Shown here: positions 24,866 through 33,532 of the stretch, piece by piece | Layout of the letters: each line of letters opens with the position of its first letter | Position numbering within the stretch: position 1 is the stretch's first letter | DNA from: Teretinema zuelzerae | GTDB taxonomy: Bacteria > Spirochaetota > Spirochaetia > Treponematales > Treponemataceae | Assembly: GCF_021021555.1 (NCBI RefSeq) | Contig: NZ_JAINWA010000003.1 | Coordinates: forward strand, 1,240,001-1,304,000 | Length of the DNA stretch: 64,000 nucleotides | Direction: 5' to 3' | The notes under the pieces: model-generated | Seen by the model: only the letters and a program-made list of their open reading frames with translations | What the model was told of the DNA's origin: nothing | The model's database searches: none | Translations under genes and position numbers: made by a program

Positions 24866-27542
24866 CTGGTTTCTCCGTCAAAATCTTCACCGCGCTTCCC
24901 TGGCCGGAAGTTCCCGCGGACGCATCGAGCACGCAGGTCGCCCTTCCGCCCCTCGAAAGCTCTCCGAAGAGAACCAGATCGACAAGCGGCGTGGTGATCA
25001 GATCTTCTATCAGCCGCGCCACATTCCGGGCCCCGAACTCGGGAGACCAGCCGCGCTCCACGATCAAATCCAGCACCTCGTCCGAAACGGCGAGCGACAC
25101 CTTTTTCTCCGTGAGCCTCGAGCGAACCTCGTCGAGCTCCTTCTTCACGATGGAGATCATCACCTCGCGGGAAAGATGGTCGAAGCGCACCACCGCGTCG
25201 AGTCGATTCCTGAATTCCGGCGTAAAGGTTTTTTCCACCGCTTCCGAAACCGCCGCGTCAGTAACCGCCCGCTCGCCGAAGCCTATCATCGGCTTTCCGA
25301 TTTCGCGCGCTCCGGCATTGCTGGTCATAATCAGAATGATGTTCCTGAAATCGGCCTTCCGCCCCTGATTGTCCGTCAGGGTCGCGTAATCCATAATCTG
25401 CAGAAGAATATTGTAAATATCCGAATGCGCCTTTTCTATTTCATCCAGAAGTACTACCGCATGAGGCTGCTTGCGCACTGCGTCGGTGAGCAATCCGCCC
25501 TCTTCAAATCCCACGTAACCGGGAGGGGAACCTATCAAACGGCTAACGGTATGTTTTTCCTGATACTCGCTCATGTCGAAGCGGAGCATCGCTATGCCCA
25601 GGATGTCGGCCAGCTGCCTGGCCAGTTCCGTCTTGCCCACGCCGGTGGGCCCGACGAAGAGAAAATTCGCCACCGGTTTTCCCGGCGCACGGAAGCCTGC
25701 CCTGGAACGCTTGACCGCCCGCACTACCGCGGCTACCGCATCCTGCTGGCCGAATATCTTCTGCGAAAGCTCGGCGTCCAACAGCTTGAGCCGTTCGGTC
25801 TCTCCGGTGCTCACCGTTTTTTCCGGAATCCTCGCCACCTTCGCCACGACTGTTTCAATCAAGGCGCGGTCTATCACCGGAACAAGGCAAGGAGCATCAT
25901 CCCGTCCGGCCGAGGCGTCCCCGGTTTCTGTAGCGACTCCGCATCCAGTTTCTGCAGCGACTCCGGCGCCGGTTTCTGGAGCGAGACCGGCGCCTGTTCC
26001 TGCTTCGCCTATGGCGCCATTAGATGCTGCCTCGGAGAGGTCCGCTTCGGGGAATGATTCTTTCGCCGCCGCGGCAGAACCTCCAGCTGCAGCCGTTGCG
26101 TCAGAGGCCGTTAAAGAAGCGGCTGCCGACGCCCCGCCGGCGATGATTCTTGCGCGCGCTCCGGCTTCGTCGATTATGTCGATAGCCTTGTCAGGAAGCT
26201 TCCGTTCGGTAATATATTGGGCTGAAAGCCTCACGGCTTGTTCGATCGCCTCGTCGGTATAGACTACGCCGTGGAATTCCTCGTACCGCTTTTTCAATCC
26301 CTTCAGAATTGCAATCGCGTCTTCTTCCGCGGGTTCCACGATATCTATTTTCTGGAACCTGCGCGCGAGCGCATGATCCTTCTCGAAGTATTTATTGTAT
26401 TCCTCGTAGGTCGTCGATCCGATGCACCGTATTTTTCCGGATGTCAAAACAGGCTTCAACAGGTTGGACGCGTCCAGGGTTCCGCCCCCGGTGGAGCCGG
26501 CGCCGATTATCGTATGGATCTCGTCGATGAACAGAATTGCCCGTTCTTTCTTGAGAAGCTCGTCGATGACTCTCTTTATGCGCTCCTCGAAATCTCCGCG
26601 GAATTTTGTTCCCGCAACCAGGGAACCCATATCGAGGCTGTAGATTTCATAGTCCTTCAACAGGCGGGGCACATCGCCGCTCGCGATCCGCTGGGCCAAG
26701 CCTTCGGTAATCGCGGTTTTTCCCACGCCCGCGTCTCCGACATGCACCGGATTGTTCTTCATGCGTCTGCACAGAATCTGCACGGTGCGTTCGAGTTCGC
26801 CTTCCCGTCCGATGAGCGGCTCGAGTTTTCCCTGGCGGGCAAGCGCCGTCAATTCCACGGTATACCGCTCAAGAAAGGATTTTTTCGCGCCCTTCTGCCT
26901 ATTCAGCGGGTCGCCTGATTCGTCAGGTTCAGCGCGTTCTCCGGAATCGACTCCCTCGGCCTCGCCGCCGGGGCCTGTTTTTTTCTGCGCAGAGGGGTCT
27001 GCGGCGTTCCGGGCAGAGGATTCGCGCCGTTCGATGTCGTCCGCCTTCCTGCCCTCTCGATCTTCGGAATTCAGGAACAACCCGTTTTCTTCCGAATCAT
27101 AGGAATCGTCGGCCGACATGCCGCCGTGGCTGATGACTTCCAGAAGGATCAACCGGTCGAGCCCGCCGCGCCGCATATAGTAGGAACAGTAATTTTTCTG
27201 TTCGTCTATGAGGCTTACCAGAATATCTGATATTTCCAGCACCTGCTTTTCGGCGCTTTCGCAATGAATCACCGCGCGCTGGAATACTTCCTGAAACCCG
27301 ACGGTCTGCAGGGGCTCCGATCCGGTGAGAACCGGCATGGATTTCCGCAGATACTCGTCAACGCTGTCGTGTATATAGGCTATGTCGGCGCCGCACATGG
27401 CGAGCACCTTCAGGGCAGGAGGATGATCGAGAGCGGCCAGTAGCACATGCTCGGGGGTTACGTATTCATGCCCCCTCGCCCGCGCGTCCGACCATGCCTG
27501 ATCCAATACCTTTTGAACCACTCCGCTTATCTTGATTTTCAC
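24837..27542 (-). CDS. clpA: ATP-dependent Clp protease ATP-binding subunit ClpA, with unusual insertions
   Basis: 901 codons from GTG 27542, which overlaps the clpS stop (GTGA) and has GGAG 5 nt upstream; an ATG at 27560 is the alternative. E. coli ClpA is about 758 aa. Order: ClpN domain (1-140), a charged linker of about 75 residues, D1 AAA+ with Walker A GDAGVGKTAI, a low-complexity Ala/Gly/Glu/Thr insertion (about 475-550) containing 8-residue repeats, then D2 with GPTGVGKTEL. The ClpP-docking loop is present as PMIGFGER. ClpA unfolds N-degron and other substrates for ClpP, whose gene is not in this window. The D1-D2 insertion is the main oddity. Confidence 0.93.
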   Translation of the reverse strand: MKIKISGVVQKVLDQAWSDARARGHEYVTPEHVLLAALDHPPALKVLAMCGADIAYIHDSVDEYLRKSMPVLTGSEPLQTVGFQEVFQRAVIHCESAEKQVLEISDILVSLIDEQKNYCSYYMRRGGLDRLILLEVISHGGMSADDSYDSEENGLFLNSEDREGRKADDIERRESSARNAADPSAQKKTGPGGEAEGVDSGERAEPDESGDPLNRQKGAKKSFLERYTVELTALARQGKLEPLIGREGELERTVQILCRRMKNNPVHVGDAGVGKTAITEGLAQRIASGDVPRLLKDYEIYSLDMGSLVAGTKFRGDFEERIKRVIDELLKKERAILFIDEIHTIIGAGSTGGGTLDASNLLKPVLTSGKIRCIGSTTYEEYNKYFEKDHALARRFQKIDIVEPAEEDAIAILKGLKKRYEEFHGVVYTDEAIEQAVRLSAQYITERKLPDKAIDIIDEAGARARIIAGGASAAASLTASDATAAAGGSAAAAKESFPEADLSEAASNGAIGEAGTGAGLAPETGAGVAAETGCGVATETGDASAGRDDAPCLVPVIDRALIETVVAKVARIPEKTVSTGETERLKLLDAELSQKIFGQQDAVAAVVRAVKRSRAGFRAPGKPVANFLFVGPTGVGKTELARQLADILGIAMLRFDMSEYQEKHTVSRLIGSPPGYVGFEEGGLLTDAVRKQPHAVVLLDEIEKAHSDIYNILLQIMDYATLTDNQGRKADFRNIILIMTSNAGAREIGKPMIGFGERAVTDAAVSEAVEKTFTPEFRNRLDAVVRFDHLSREVMISIVKKELDEVRSRLTEKKVSLAVSDEVLDLIVERGWSPEFGARNVARLIEDLITTPLVDLVLFGELSRGGRATCVLDASAGTSGQGSAVKILTEKPDGVQTAENI
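25921..26009. repeat. 24-bp tandem repeat inside clpA
   Basis: Three full units (25921-25944, 25945-25968, 25969-25992) of the type CCGGTTTCTGTAGCGACTCC plus 4 nt, and a degenerate fourth (25993-26009). They encode an 8-residue repeat with core ETGxGVAx, residues about 512-541 of ClpA. The in-frame unit length means copy-number change would not break the gene. Confidence 0.85.
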
Positions 27543-27844
27543 AATTGCTCCATTACGCACCGCAAAGGATACCCGTTTTGGCGGGCAGCCTCATGAACCT
27601 GCACGCATCGGGTGGCCGCGATGTCGTATATGTACGAGCCGACAACGCCCCTGCCCTTCCGATGCACGTCTTCCATGATAAATAAGGCTTCTTCATGGGT
27701 TTTATGAAACACGCCCACGAGAATAGCCACGACGAAATCCTTCGTCGTGAAATCGTCATTCAAAAGCACTACTCTATACTGTTTCGGCTCATCCACGTCT
27801 TCGGAGAGGAATGTCCGCTGATCTACCCTGTTATCCGGATTCAT
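27539..27844 (-). CDS. clpS: ClpA adaptor ClpS (N-recognin)
   Basis: 101 aa. The core signature YRVVLLNDDFTTKDFVV and the later HKTHEEALFIMEDVHRKG match ClpS. It binds proteins with N-terminal Leu, Phe, Trp or Tyr and delivers them to ClpA. The stop overlaps the clpA start. The -10 box TATTTT ends 6 nt before the ATG; an AAGG directly adjoining the ATG is too close to work as a standard ribosome-binding site. Confidence 0.95.
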   Translation of the reverse strand: MNPDNRVDQRTFLSEDVDEPKQYRVVLLNDDFTTKDFVVAILVGVFHKTHEEALFIMEDVHRKGRGVVGSYIYDIAATRCVQVHEAARQNGYPLRCVMEQL

Positions 27845-27850
27845 ACCTTA

Positions 27851-27879
27851 AAAATACTGCAAAACACGGCCCGAAACAA
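27851..27879 (-). promoter_or_regulatory. Leaderless promoter of clpS-clpA-aat
   Basis: Minus strand: TTGTTT (27874-27879), 17-bp spacer, TATTTT (27851-27856), six bases, ATG at 27844. Back to back with the exonuclease promoter, whose -35 starts 12 bp away. Confidence 0.55.
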
Positions 27880-27891
27880 TAGTAATTCACC

Positions 27892-27921
27892 TTGAAACCC
27901 CTGGTCGGCTCATGGCATTAT
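27892..27921 (+). promoter_or_regulatory. Leaderless promoter of xth
   Basis: TTGAAA (27892-27897), 18-bp spacer, CATTAT (27916-27921), six bases (GAGGCT), ATG at 27928. Confidence 0.5.
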
Positions 27922-27927
27922 GAGGCT

Positions 27928-28710
27928 ATGAAATCCATTATTTCCTGGAACGTGAACGGCATCAGAGCCGCGGAAAAGAAAGGCTTTTTAGAATGGCTGG
28001 CGGCCGAATCGCCGGACGTATTATGCCTTCAGGAAACGAAAGCCCATAAGGGACAGGTGTCGCCGGAGCTCGGCGATCCGGTCCTGCCGGACGGACGGAA
28101 ATGGAAATCCTGGTGGAGCTCGGCGAAAAAAGCAGGCTACTCCGGCACGGCCATCTACTCGAAAGAAGAACCGCTGGACGTCCGCAACATGGGGATCCCC
28201 GAGTTCGACGACGAAGGCCGGGTAACGATGGCTGAATATCCCGGAGCCGTCGTCATATCGGCATACTTTCCAAACTCGCAGGAAGCCGGCGCCCGGCTCG
28301 GCTATAAACTCGATTTTTGCTCCGCGATGAAGGAAACCTGCGACTCCCTGGTTTCAAAAGGAAAAAACGTCATTCTCTGCGGAGACTACAATATCGCCCA
28401 CAAGCCGATCGATCTGGCCAACCCGAAAACCAACGAAAAAAATCCGGGATACCTTCCGGAAGAACGTGCGTGGATGGACGAATTCATAGGCGCCGGCTGG
28501 GTTGACACCTTCAGGCGTTTCTGCGCGGAGGGCGGCCATTACAGCTGGTGGAGCTACCGCTTCAAGGCGCGCGAAAAAAACATCGGGTGGCGCATCGACT
28601 ATGCATGCGTAAATCCCGGATTCGCTCCCGCGGTCGGCGAATCGGTCATTCTCAAGGACGTCTACGGGTCGGACCATTGCCCGGTGAAAATCACCTGCGA
28701 TCTTCCATGA
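27928..28710 (+). CDS. xth: Exodeoxyribonuclease III (AP endonuclease)
   Basis: 260 aa. Endonuclease/exonuclease/phosphatase fold with the expected active-site residues: Asn in SWNVNGIR, Glu36 in LQETKA, the Asp/Asn pair in CGDYNIAHKPIDLANP, and the terminal Asp-His in YGSDHCPV. It cleaves DNA at abasic sites and trims 3' blocks in base excision repair. An upstream TTG in the same frame would add 12 residues but lies in the promoter. The stop overlaps the start of the rhomboid gene (ATGA). Confidence 0.93.
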   Translation: MKSIISWNVNGIRAAEKKGFLEWLAAESPDVLCLQETKAHKGQVSPELGDPVLPDGRKWKSWWSSAKKAGYSGTAIYSKEEPLDVRNMGIPEFDDEGRVTMAEYPGAVVISAYFPNSQEAGARLGYKLDFCSAMKETCDSLVSKGKNVILCGDYNIAHKPIDLANPKTNEKNPGYLPEERAWMDEFIGAGWVDTFRRFCAEGGHYSWWSYRFKAREKNIGWRIDYACVNPGFAPAVGESVILKDVYGSDHCPVKITCDLP

Positions 28711-29642
28711 GAATAAAATACAACGCCCCGACGACGCTGACCTTCGCATTTTTCTGCACTCTGACCGTCGCGATCGACCAGTTCCTTCTGCACGGGTTCA
28801 TCCGCGCTTTTTTCACCGTGCCGAGCGCTCTGCAGTTCGATATTCTCAAACCGCTGGATTATCTCCGCATGTTCACCCACATCGCCGGACACGCAGACTG
28901 GAACCATCTGTTGAGCAACCTCGCCTACATACTCCTGCTCGGCCCGATGCTCGAAGAAACCTACGGCTCGTTCACCATGTTCTTGATGATCGTAGTGACC
29001 GGCTTCGTTACCGGCGTGTTGAACGCATGCTTCTTTCCCCACCCCCTGCTCGGCGCCTCCGGCGTCGTATTCATGATGATTTTGCTCGCCTCGTTCACCA
29101 ATCACGGGAAAAACGACGTTCCGCTCACCTTCATCCTGATCGTCATCCTGTATCTCGGGCGCGAATTCCTGAACGCGTTCAGGGGCGACGATATTTCCCA
29201 ATTCGCTCATCTGGCGGGTGGCCTGTGCGGAAGCCTCTTCGGCTTCTTCCGGCCGAGGCCCGCTCCCCGGCGAACCGCTGCGCCGAAAATAAACGTCGCC
29301 GCGAATGCAGCCGCGCCAGCCGACCTGCCGGTTCGAACGCCTCCAATCATGCAAGCCGGCGCGAAAAAAGCCCCCCCGGCGCGATTTCAGACCAAACCCT
29401 CGAAAACCGCAACGCCGGCGGCTGCCCAACCGAAAAAGCCGAGCGCTTCGCTGAAATCGGCTTCTCCTCAAAAAGCCTCCTCAGAACAAAGCCGTTCCGC
29501 TCAGCCGGCAAAAAGAAAAACCGCGCCAGAAGCGCGCCGACCGGCCGAACCAAAGGATGTTCGCAAACGAGAAACGTCGTCCGGGGACGCCTCCTCGCGA
29601 AACGCCGGTAAAACGCGAAAGACGCAAAGCGGCGGCAATTGA
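28707..29642 (+). CDS. Rhomboid-family intramembrane serine protease with basic tail
   Basis: 311 aa. Six membrane segments fill residues about 10-182. Catalytic Ser118 is in GASGVVF and His168 in SQFAHLAGG; WNHLLSNLAY matches the rhomboid HxxxN motif. The protease cuts transmembrane or juxtamembrane sites. Residues about 185-311 form a low-complexity cytoplasmic tail rich in Ala, Lys, Pro, Ser and Arg (many KPS and AAP steps), which is unusual and could bind DNA, RNA or membrane. The ATG overlaps the xth stop by 4 nt. The natural substrate is unknown. Confidence 0.85.
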   Translation: MRIKYNAPTTLTFAFFCTLTVAIDQFLLHGFIRAFFTVPSALQFDILKPLDYLRMFTHIAGHADWNHLLSNLAYILLLGPMLEETYGSFTMFLMIVVTGFVTGVLNACFFPHPLLGASGVVFMMILLASFTNHGKNDVPLTFILIVILYLGREFLNAFRGDDISQFAHLAGGLCGSLFGFFRPRPAPRRTAAPKINVAANAAAPADLPVRTPPIMQAGAKKAPPARFQTKPSKTATPAAAQPKKPSASLKSASPQKASSEQSRSAQPAKRKTAPEARRPAEPKDVRKRETSSGDASSRNAGKTRKTQSGGN

Positions 29643-29668
29643 AGAGCCGGCGTGCTATCTGATATACT
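29639..29668 (+). promoter_or_regulatory. Leaderless-type promoter of prfA
   Basis: TTGAAG (29639-29644, overlapping the end of the rhomboid gene), 18-bp spacer, TATACT (29663-29668), seven bases, ATG at 29676. Confidence 0.5.
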
Positions 29669-29675
29669 CGTTTCC

Positions 29676-30746
29676 ATGCACGACCGACTTTTGCGCATGA
29701 AAGCGCGATTCACCGAACTCGATACGAACATACAAAACCCCGACCTGGTCCGGGATCCTTCAAAATATAAAGAAACCATGAGGGAACATTCATATCTGTC
29801 CACGCTCATGGAAGAATACGAGCTTTACTGTAAACTGGAATCGTCGATCGCGGAAACCAAAAGCCTTATCCAGGACGCCGACGATCAGGAAATGAGAGAA
29901 ATGGCCCGCGAGGAGCTCAAAGAGCTGGAGGCCGGCCTTGAGAAAAGCGAAGAACGCCTCAAAGTCCTCATCATACCTCCGGATCCGTTGGAAGAAAAAA
30001 ACATCATCATGGAAATCCGCGCCGGCACCGGCGGAGAGGAAGCCGCGCTTTTCGCAGCCGATCTTTTCAAGATGTACACCCGTTTTGCCGAATCCCGCCG
30101 ATGGAAGTACGAAGTCATTTCCGCCAATGAAACGGGCCTCGGCGGTTTCAAGGAAATAACCCTTTCCATTTCCGGCAAATCCGTATACGGCGCGCTCCGC
30201 TACGAGTCGGGCGTCCACCGCGTGCAGCGCGTGCCTGAAACGGAAGCCTCGGGACGCATACAAACCAGCGCCGCCACCGTAGCGGTTCTCCCCGAAGCCG
30301 AGGAGACGGAGGTAGTCATCCGGCAGGAAGACCTGCGGGTAGACGTGATGCGCGCCGGGGGACCTGGAGGACAGTGCGTCAACACGACCGACTCGGCAGT
30401 CCGGCTTACCCACATTCCCACCGGCATCGTAGTCATTCAACAGGACGAAAAAAGCCAAATCAAGAATAAGGCGAAGGCGATGCGCGTTCTCCGCACGCGG
30501 CTGTTCGAGCTGGAAGAAAATAAAAAGAACGCCGAGCGAGCGGCGAACCGGAAAAGCCAGATAGGCTCGGGGGACCGCTCGGAACGCATCCGCACGTATA
30601 ATTTTCCGCAGAACCGGCTTACCGATCACCGCATAAATCTGACGCTCTATAAACTCGACCTGGTAATGCAGGGAGACATCGACGAACTCGTCGAAGCTCT
30701 CGCGATGGCCTCGCGCGAAGAACTCATGAAGGAACAGCAAGGCTGA
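29676..30746 (+). CDS. prfA: Peptide chain release factor 1
   Basis: 356 aa from ATG 29676, which gives the normal RF1 N-terminus; a GTG at 29652 lies upstream of the -10 box. It terminates translation at UAA and UAG. The catalytic GGQ is in [19 protein letters not shown], and the RF1-type C-terminus [20 protein letters not shown] is present. It is followed 28 nt later by prmC, which methylates the GGQ glutamine, so enzyme and substrate are co-expressed. Confidence 0.96.
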   Translation: MHDRLLRMKARFTELDTNIQNPDLVRDPSKYKETMREHSYLSTLMEEYELYCKLESSIAETKSLIQDADDQEMREMAREELKELEAGLEKSEERLKVLIIPPDPLEEKNIIMEIRAGTGGEEAALFAADLFKMYTRFAESRRWKYEVISANETGLGGFKEITLSISGKSVYGALRYESGVHRVQRVPETEASGRIQTSAATVAVLPEAEETEVVIRQEDLRVDVMRAGGPGGQCVNTTDSAVRLTHIPTGIVVIQQDEKSQIKNKAKAMRVLRTRLFELEENKKNAERAANRKSQIGSGDRSERIRTYNFPQNRLTDHRINLTLYKLDLVMQGDIDELVEALAMASREELMKEQQG

Positions 30747-30774
30747 TTCCTTTTTTTACCGTCAGGAGCAGACT

Positions 30775-31659
30775 ATGAACGCCGCCCAGGCGCGTATGAA
30801 GGCAGTGGAAATTCTCAAAAAGAACCCATTCGTCGCCGCCGCGACTCCGGAACTGGATGCGTCCATTCTTCTTTCAAAAATTCTCGGAGTCTCCAGAACA
30901 ATGCTTTTGGCCCATCCCGAAATAGGATTAACCAGAGAACAGGAGAAAGACTTCATTAGTCAACTCGAAATGCGGCTCCAGGGAACTCCCATAGCCTATA
31001 TAACGCAGGAGAAAGAATTCTGGGGATTGCGTTTCAAGGTAACTCCCGCTGTTCTCATACCGAAACCCGATACGGAAATCCTGGTGGAACGCGCATGCGG
31101 CATCGTCCAATCCATCAGAATCGCTCATCCCGGCGCCCCCATACGCGTTTTGGACGTTTGCACGGGTTCCGGATGCATCGCGATAGCCGTCAAACGCAGC
31201 TGCCCCTACGCCGAAGTTTCCGCGACAGATATTTCCGGCGAAGCCCTCGAAATCGCGCGTGAAAACTCGCGCGCCCTCGTCGACGACGAGGTCTCTTTTA
31301 TCCAGGGAGATCTCAGACAGGGATTGCCGCGCATACAGGGCGGATGGAGCCTTGTCGTTTCCAATCCTCCCTATGTGCCGTCGCTCGTTGCCCGTTCCCT
31401 CCTCGAGGACGGCAGGGGGGAGCCGTTGTCTGCTCTCGACGGCGGCTCGGACGGTCTCGACCTCGTACGCGCCCTCGTTCCCGCCGCCCTCGATGTTCTC
31501 GCTCCTAATTCGCGTATTCTCATCGAGAGCGGCGAATATAACGCATCTGAAACGGCTCGAATATTGAAGAGCTCCGGCTTTACCGATATAGTGATTCATA
31601 AAGATCTGGAAAACCAGGATAGAGTCGCAGAAGGAAAAAGCCATGACGGAATACCCTGA
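30775..31659 (+). CDS. prmC: Release factor glutamine methyltransferase
   Basis: 294 aa. An N-terminal helical bundle (1-75) and a SAM-dependent methyltransferase domain with LDVCTGSGCIAIAV (motif I) and the substrate-binding motif SNPPYVP. It N5-methylates the Gln of the GGQ loop in release factors. AGGAG lies 6 nt before the ATG. It ends 17 nt inside the rel gene. Confidence 0.95.
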   Translation: MNAAQARMKAVEILKKNPFVAAATPELDASILLSKILGVSRTMLLAHPEIGLTREQEKDFISQLEMRLQGTPIAYITQEKEFWGLRFKVTPAVLIPKPDTEILVERACGIVQSIRIAHPGAPIRVLDVCTGSGCIAIAVKRSCPYAEVSATDISGEALEIARENSRALVDDEVSFIQGDLRQGLPRIQGGWSLVVSNPPYVPSLVARSLLEDGRGEPLSALDGGSDGLDLVRALVPAALDVLAPNSRILIESGEYNASETARILKSSGFTDIVIHKDLENQDRVAEGKSHDGIP

Positions 31660-33421
31660 ATCCCTGTTCAAGGACTACCCGCATTTTTCTCCAGAAGAGT
31701 CGGATCAAATTTCCCGAGCTCTCGAGTATCTTATTTCCGTCAGTTCCAACATGGCGCGCCCTTCCGGAGAAGCCTTCTCGGCGCATCCCGTCAGAGTCGC
31801 CCGCATTCTCGCTGATCTCGGAATGGACGGAGACACGGTAGCCGCCGCCCTCTTCCATGCATCCGCGGAGCTTCCCGATTTTTCCCCTGAAATTCTCCTG
31901 TCCCGGTTCAATCCGACCGTCGAATCCCTCGTCTCCGGATCTTCGCGCATATCCGGCCTTAACATGAAGAATAAAACGCTGCAGCAGGCTGAGTCGATCC
32001 GGAAAATGTTTTTCGCCATGATCAACGACATCAGAATCCTGATGATCCGCCTGGCGGACCGGCTCGACAAGATGAGATCGCTGAAAAACCTTCCCGAATC
32101 GGAGGCCCGCGTCATCGCGCAGGAGACCATCGAAATCTGGGCGCCTCTGGCGAACCGGCTGGGTATTTCCTCCATTAAGGATGAATTGGAAGATCTCAGC
32201 CTCAAAGCGCTCAATCGCGAAGCATTCGACCAGATAAAAGCCCTGGTCGCGGCTAAAAAGGGCGAACGCGCATCTTTCCTTCAGGAAGCTGAAGAAACCC
32301 TCGTCGCTCGCGCCCGCGCATCCGGAATCGAGATCGCCGTTCAATCGCGCGCAAAGCATTTCTGGTCCATTTACCAGAAAATGAAAAAACGGAACAAAGC
32401 GGCTGACGAATTGTACGACCTCCTGGCGATGAGGATTCTCTGCGAAACGGTTAACGACTGCTATACGATGCTCGGTCTTGTCCACACCATATGGAAACCC
32501 CTGGACAACAGATTCAAGGACTACATCGCCATGCCCAAGCCCAACGGCTATAGAAGCCTTCACACAACCGTAATGGGCTTGGAAGGCCGTCCGCTCGAGA
32601 TACAGATCAGAACCCGGGAAATGCACGACATCGCGGAAAACGGAGTCGCCAGCCACTGGCTCTATAAGAAGGGAACGAGCAACGAAATAATCACAGAAAA
32701 CAGCCTTTCCGTCATCAATCAACTGAAGGAGCTCACGAAATCGAGATTCACCGATGAAGACTATCTAGCCTCCATCAAGACCGATATCCTGGGCGACTCC
32801 ATCTATGTGTTTACGCCGAAAGGCGACATCATGGAACTTCCGGCCGGCTCTACCGCGATCGACTTTGCCTATCATGTCCATACGGCAGTCGGCGAAAAAA
32901 TCGTGGGAGCCAAAGCGGACGGGTCAATCATCCCGCTGTCGGAGCCGCTGAAAAACACCCAGGTGATCGAAGTAATCACGCACCCTCAGGCTCATCCGAC
33001 TCAAAATCAATATGCGAACGCCCATACAGCGAAAGCCCGGCAAAAAATACGGGCCTGGCTCGCAGAGAACGATCCCGGCGCATCCTTCGAGAAAAAGGAA
33101 GCCGAACAGGAGCCGGCCGAACAGAAGCACCACCATCGCGGGATACGCACTCATGAGCCTGAAAGCTCGGAAGAAAGGGAATTCGACGCGGCCGTTCTGA
33201 ATATCAGGATCGGCGACACCACGAACTTCATGATCAAATTCGCCCAGTGCTGCAAACCGGTCCCTCCGCTCCCCATCGTCGGCTATGTATCCCGCGGGAG
33301 AGGCATCATAATCCACCGGAAAGACTGCACGAACCTTGGCCGCATTCCGGAGATAAAGCACAGAAGCATCCCCGTGGAATGGGAAGTTCCTCCGGAAGAA
33401 AAGCCCAAAAAGAAAAAATAA
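31643..33421 (+). CDS. rel: RelA/SpoT-family (p)ppGpp synthetase with degenerate hydrolase site
   Basis: 592 aa. The N-terminal HD-type hydrolase domain (1-190) keeps His48 and His72 but has FHASAEL where active enzymes have LHDxxED, and LADRLDKMRS where they have LADRLHNMRT; by eye alignment to streptococcal Rel this changes D78 to Ala, D82 to Leu and N148 to Lys. The synthetase domain is well conserved (YDLLAMRI, WKPLDNRFKDYIAMPKPNGYRSLHTT, EIQIRTREMHDIAENGVASHW). TGS (about 388-450) and the cysteine-containing FAQCCKPVPP motif follow, but the usual C-terminal ACT domain is missing. It probably makes (p)ppGpp but may not degrade it. The gene overlaps prmC. Confidence 0.9.
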   Translation: MTEYPESLFKDYPHFSPEESDQISRALEYLISVSSNMARPSGEAFSAHPVRVARILADLGMDGDTVAAALFHASAELPDFSPEILLSRFNPTVESLVSGSSRISGLNMKNKTLQQAESIRKMFFAMINDIRILMIRLADRLDKMRSLKNLPESEARVIAQETIEIWAPLANRLGISSIKDELEDLSLKALNREAFDQIKALVAAKKGERASFLQEAEETLVARARASGIEIAVQSRAKHFWSIYQKMKKRNKAADELYDLLAMRILCETVNDCYTMLGLVHTIWKPLDNRFKDYIAMPKPNGYRSLHTTVMGLEGRPLEIQIRTREMHDIAENGVASHWLYKKGTSNEIITENSLSVINQLKELTKSRFTDEDYLASIKTDILGDSIYVFTPKGDIMELPAGSTAIDFAYHVHTAVGEKIVGAKADGSIIPLSEPLKNTQVIEVITHPQAHPTQNQYANAHTAKARQKIRAWLAENDPGASFEKKEAEQEPAEQKHHHRGIRTHEPESSEEREFDAAVLNIRIGDTTNFMIKFAQCCKPVPPLPIVGYVSRGRGIIIHRKDCTNLGRIPEIKHRSIPVEWEVPPEEKPKKKK

Positions 33422-33452
33422 GGGCGGCTCGTCCATATCGAACGAACCGCCC
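33422..33452. terminator. Terminator hairpin between rel and the CBS-domain gene
   Basis: GGGCGGCTCGT (33422-33432) and ACGAACCGCCC (33442-33452) pair with one mismatch across a 9-nt loop. On the minus strand the hairpin is followed by TTATTTTTTCTTTTT (within the end of rel), so it ends the liv operon; it may also stop rel transcripts without a T-run. Confidence 0.7.
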
Positions 33453-33532
33453 CTTCCGGCGAAAAGAATTTCCACCTGAGCAACGCTTGCCTGCACCGAA
33501 TAACAAAAGCCGTTATCGGATAGCGGACTGCT

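Noticed and set aside
25921-26009. Repeats considered as a CRISPR-like array
   Set aside because: Units are contiguous with no spacers, multiples of three, and encode part of ClpA.
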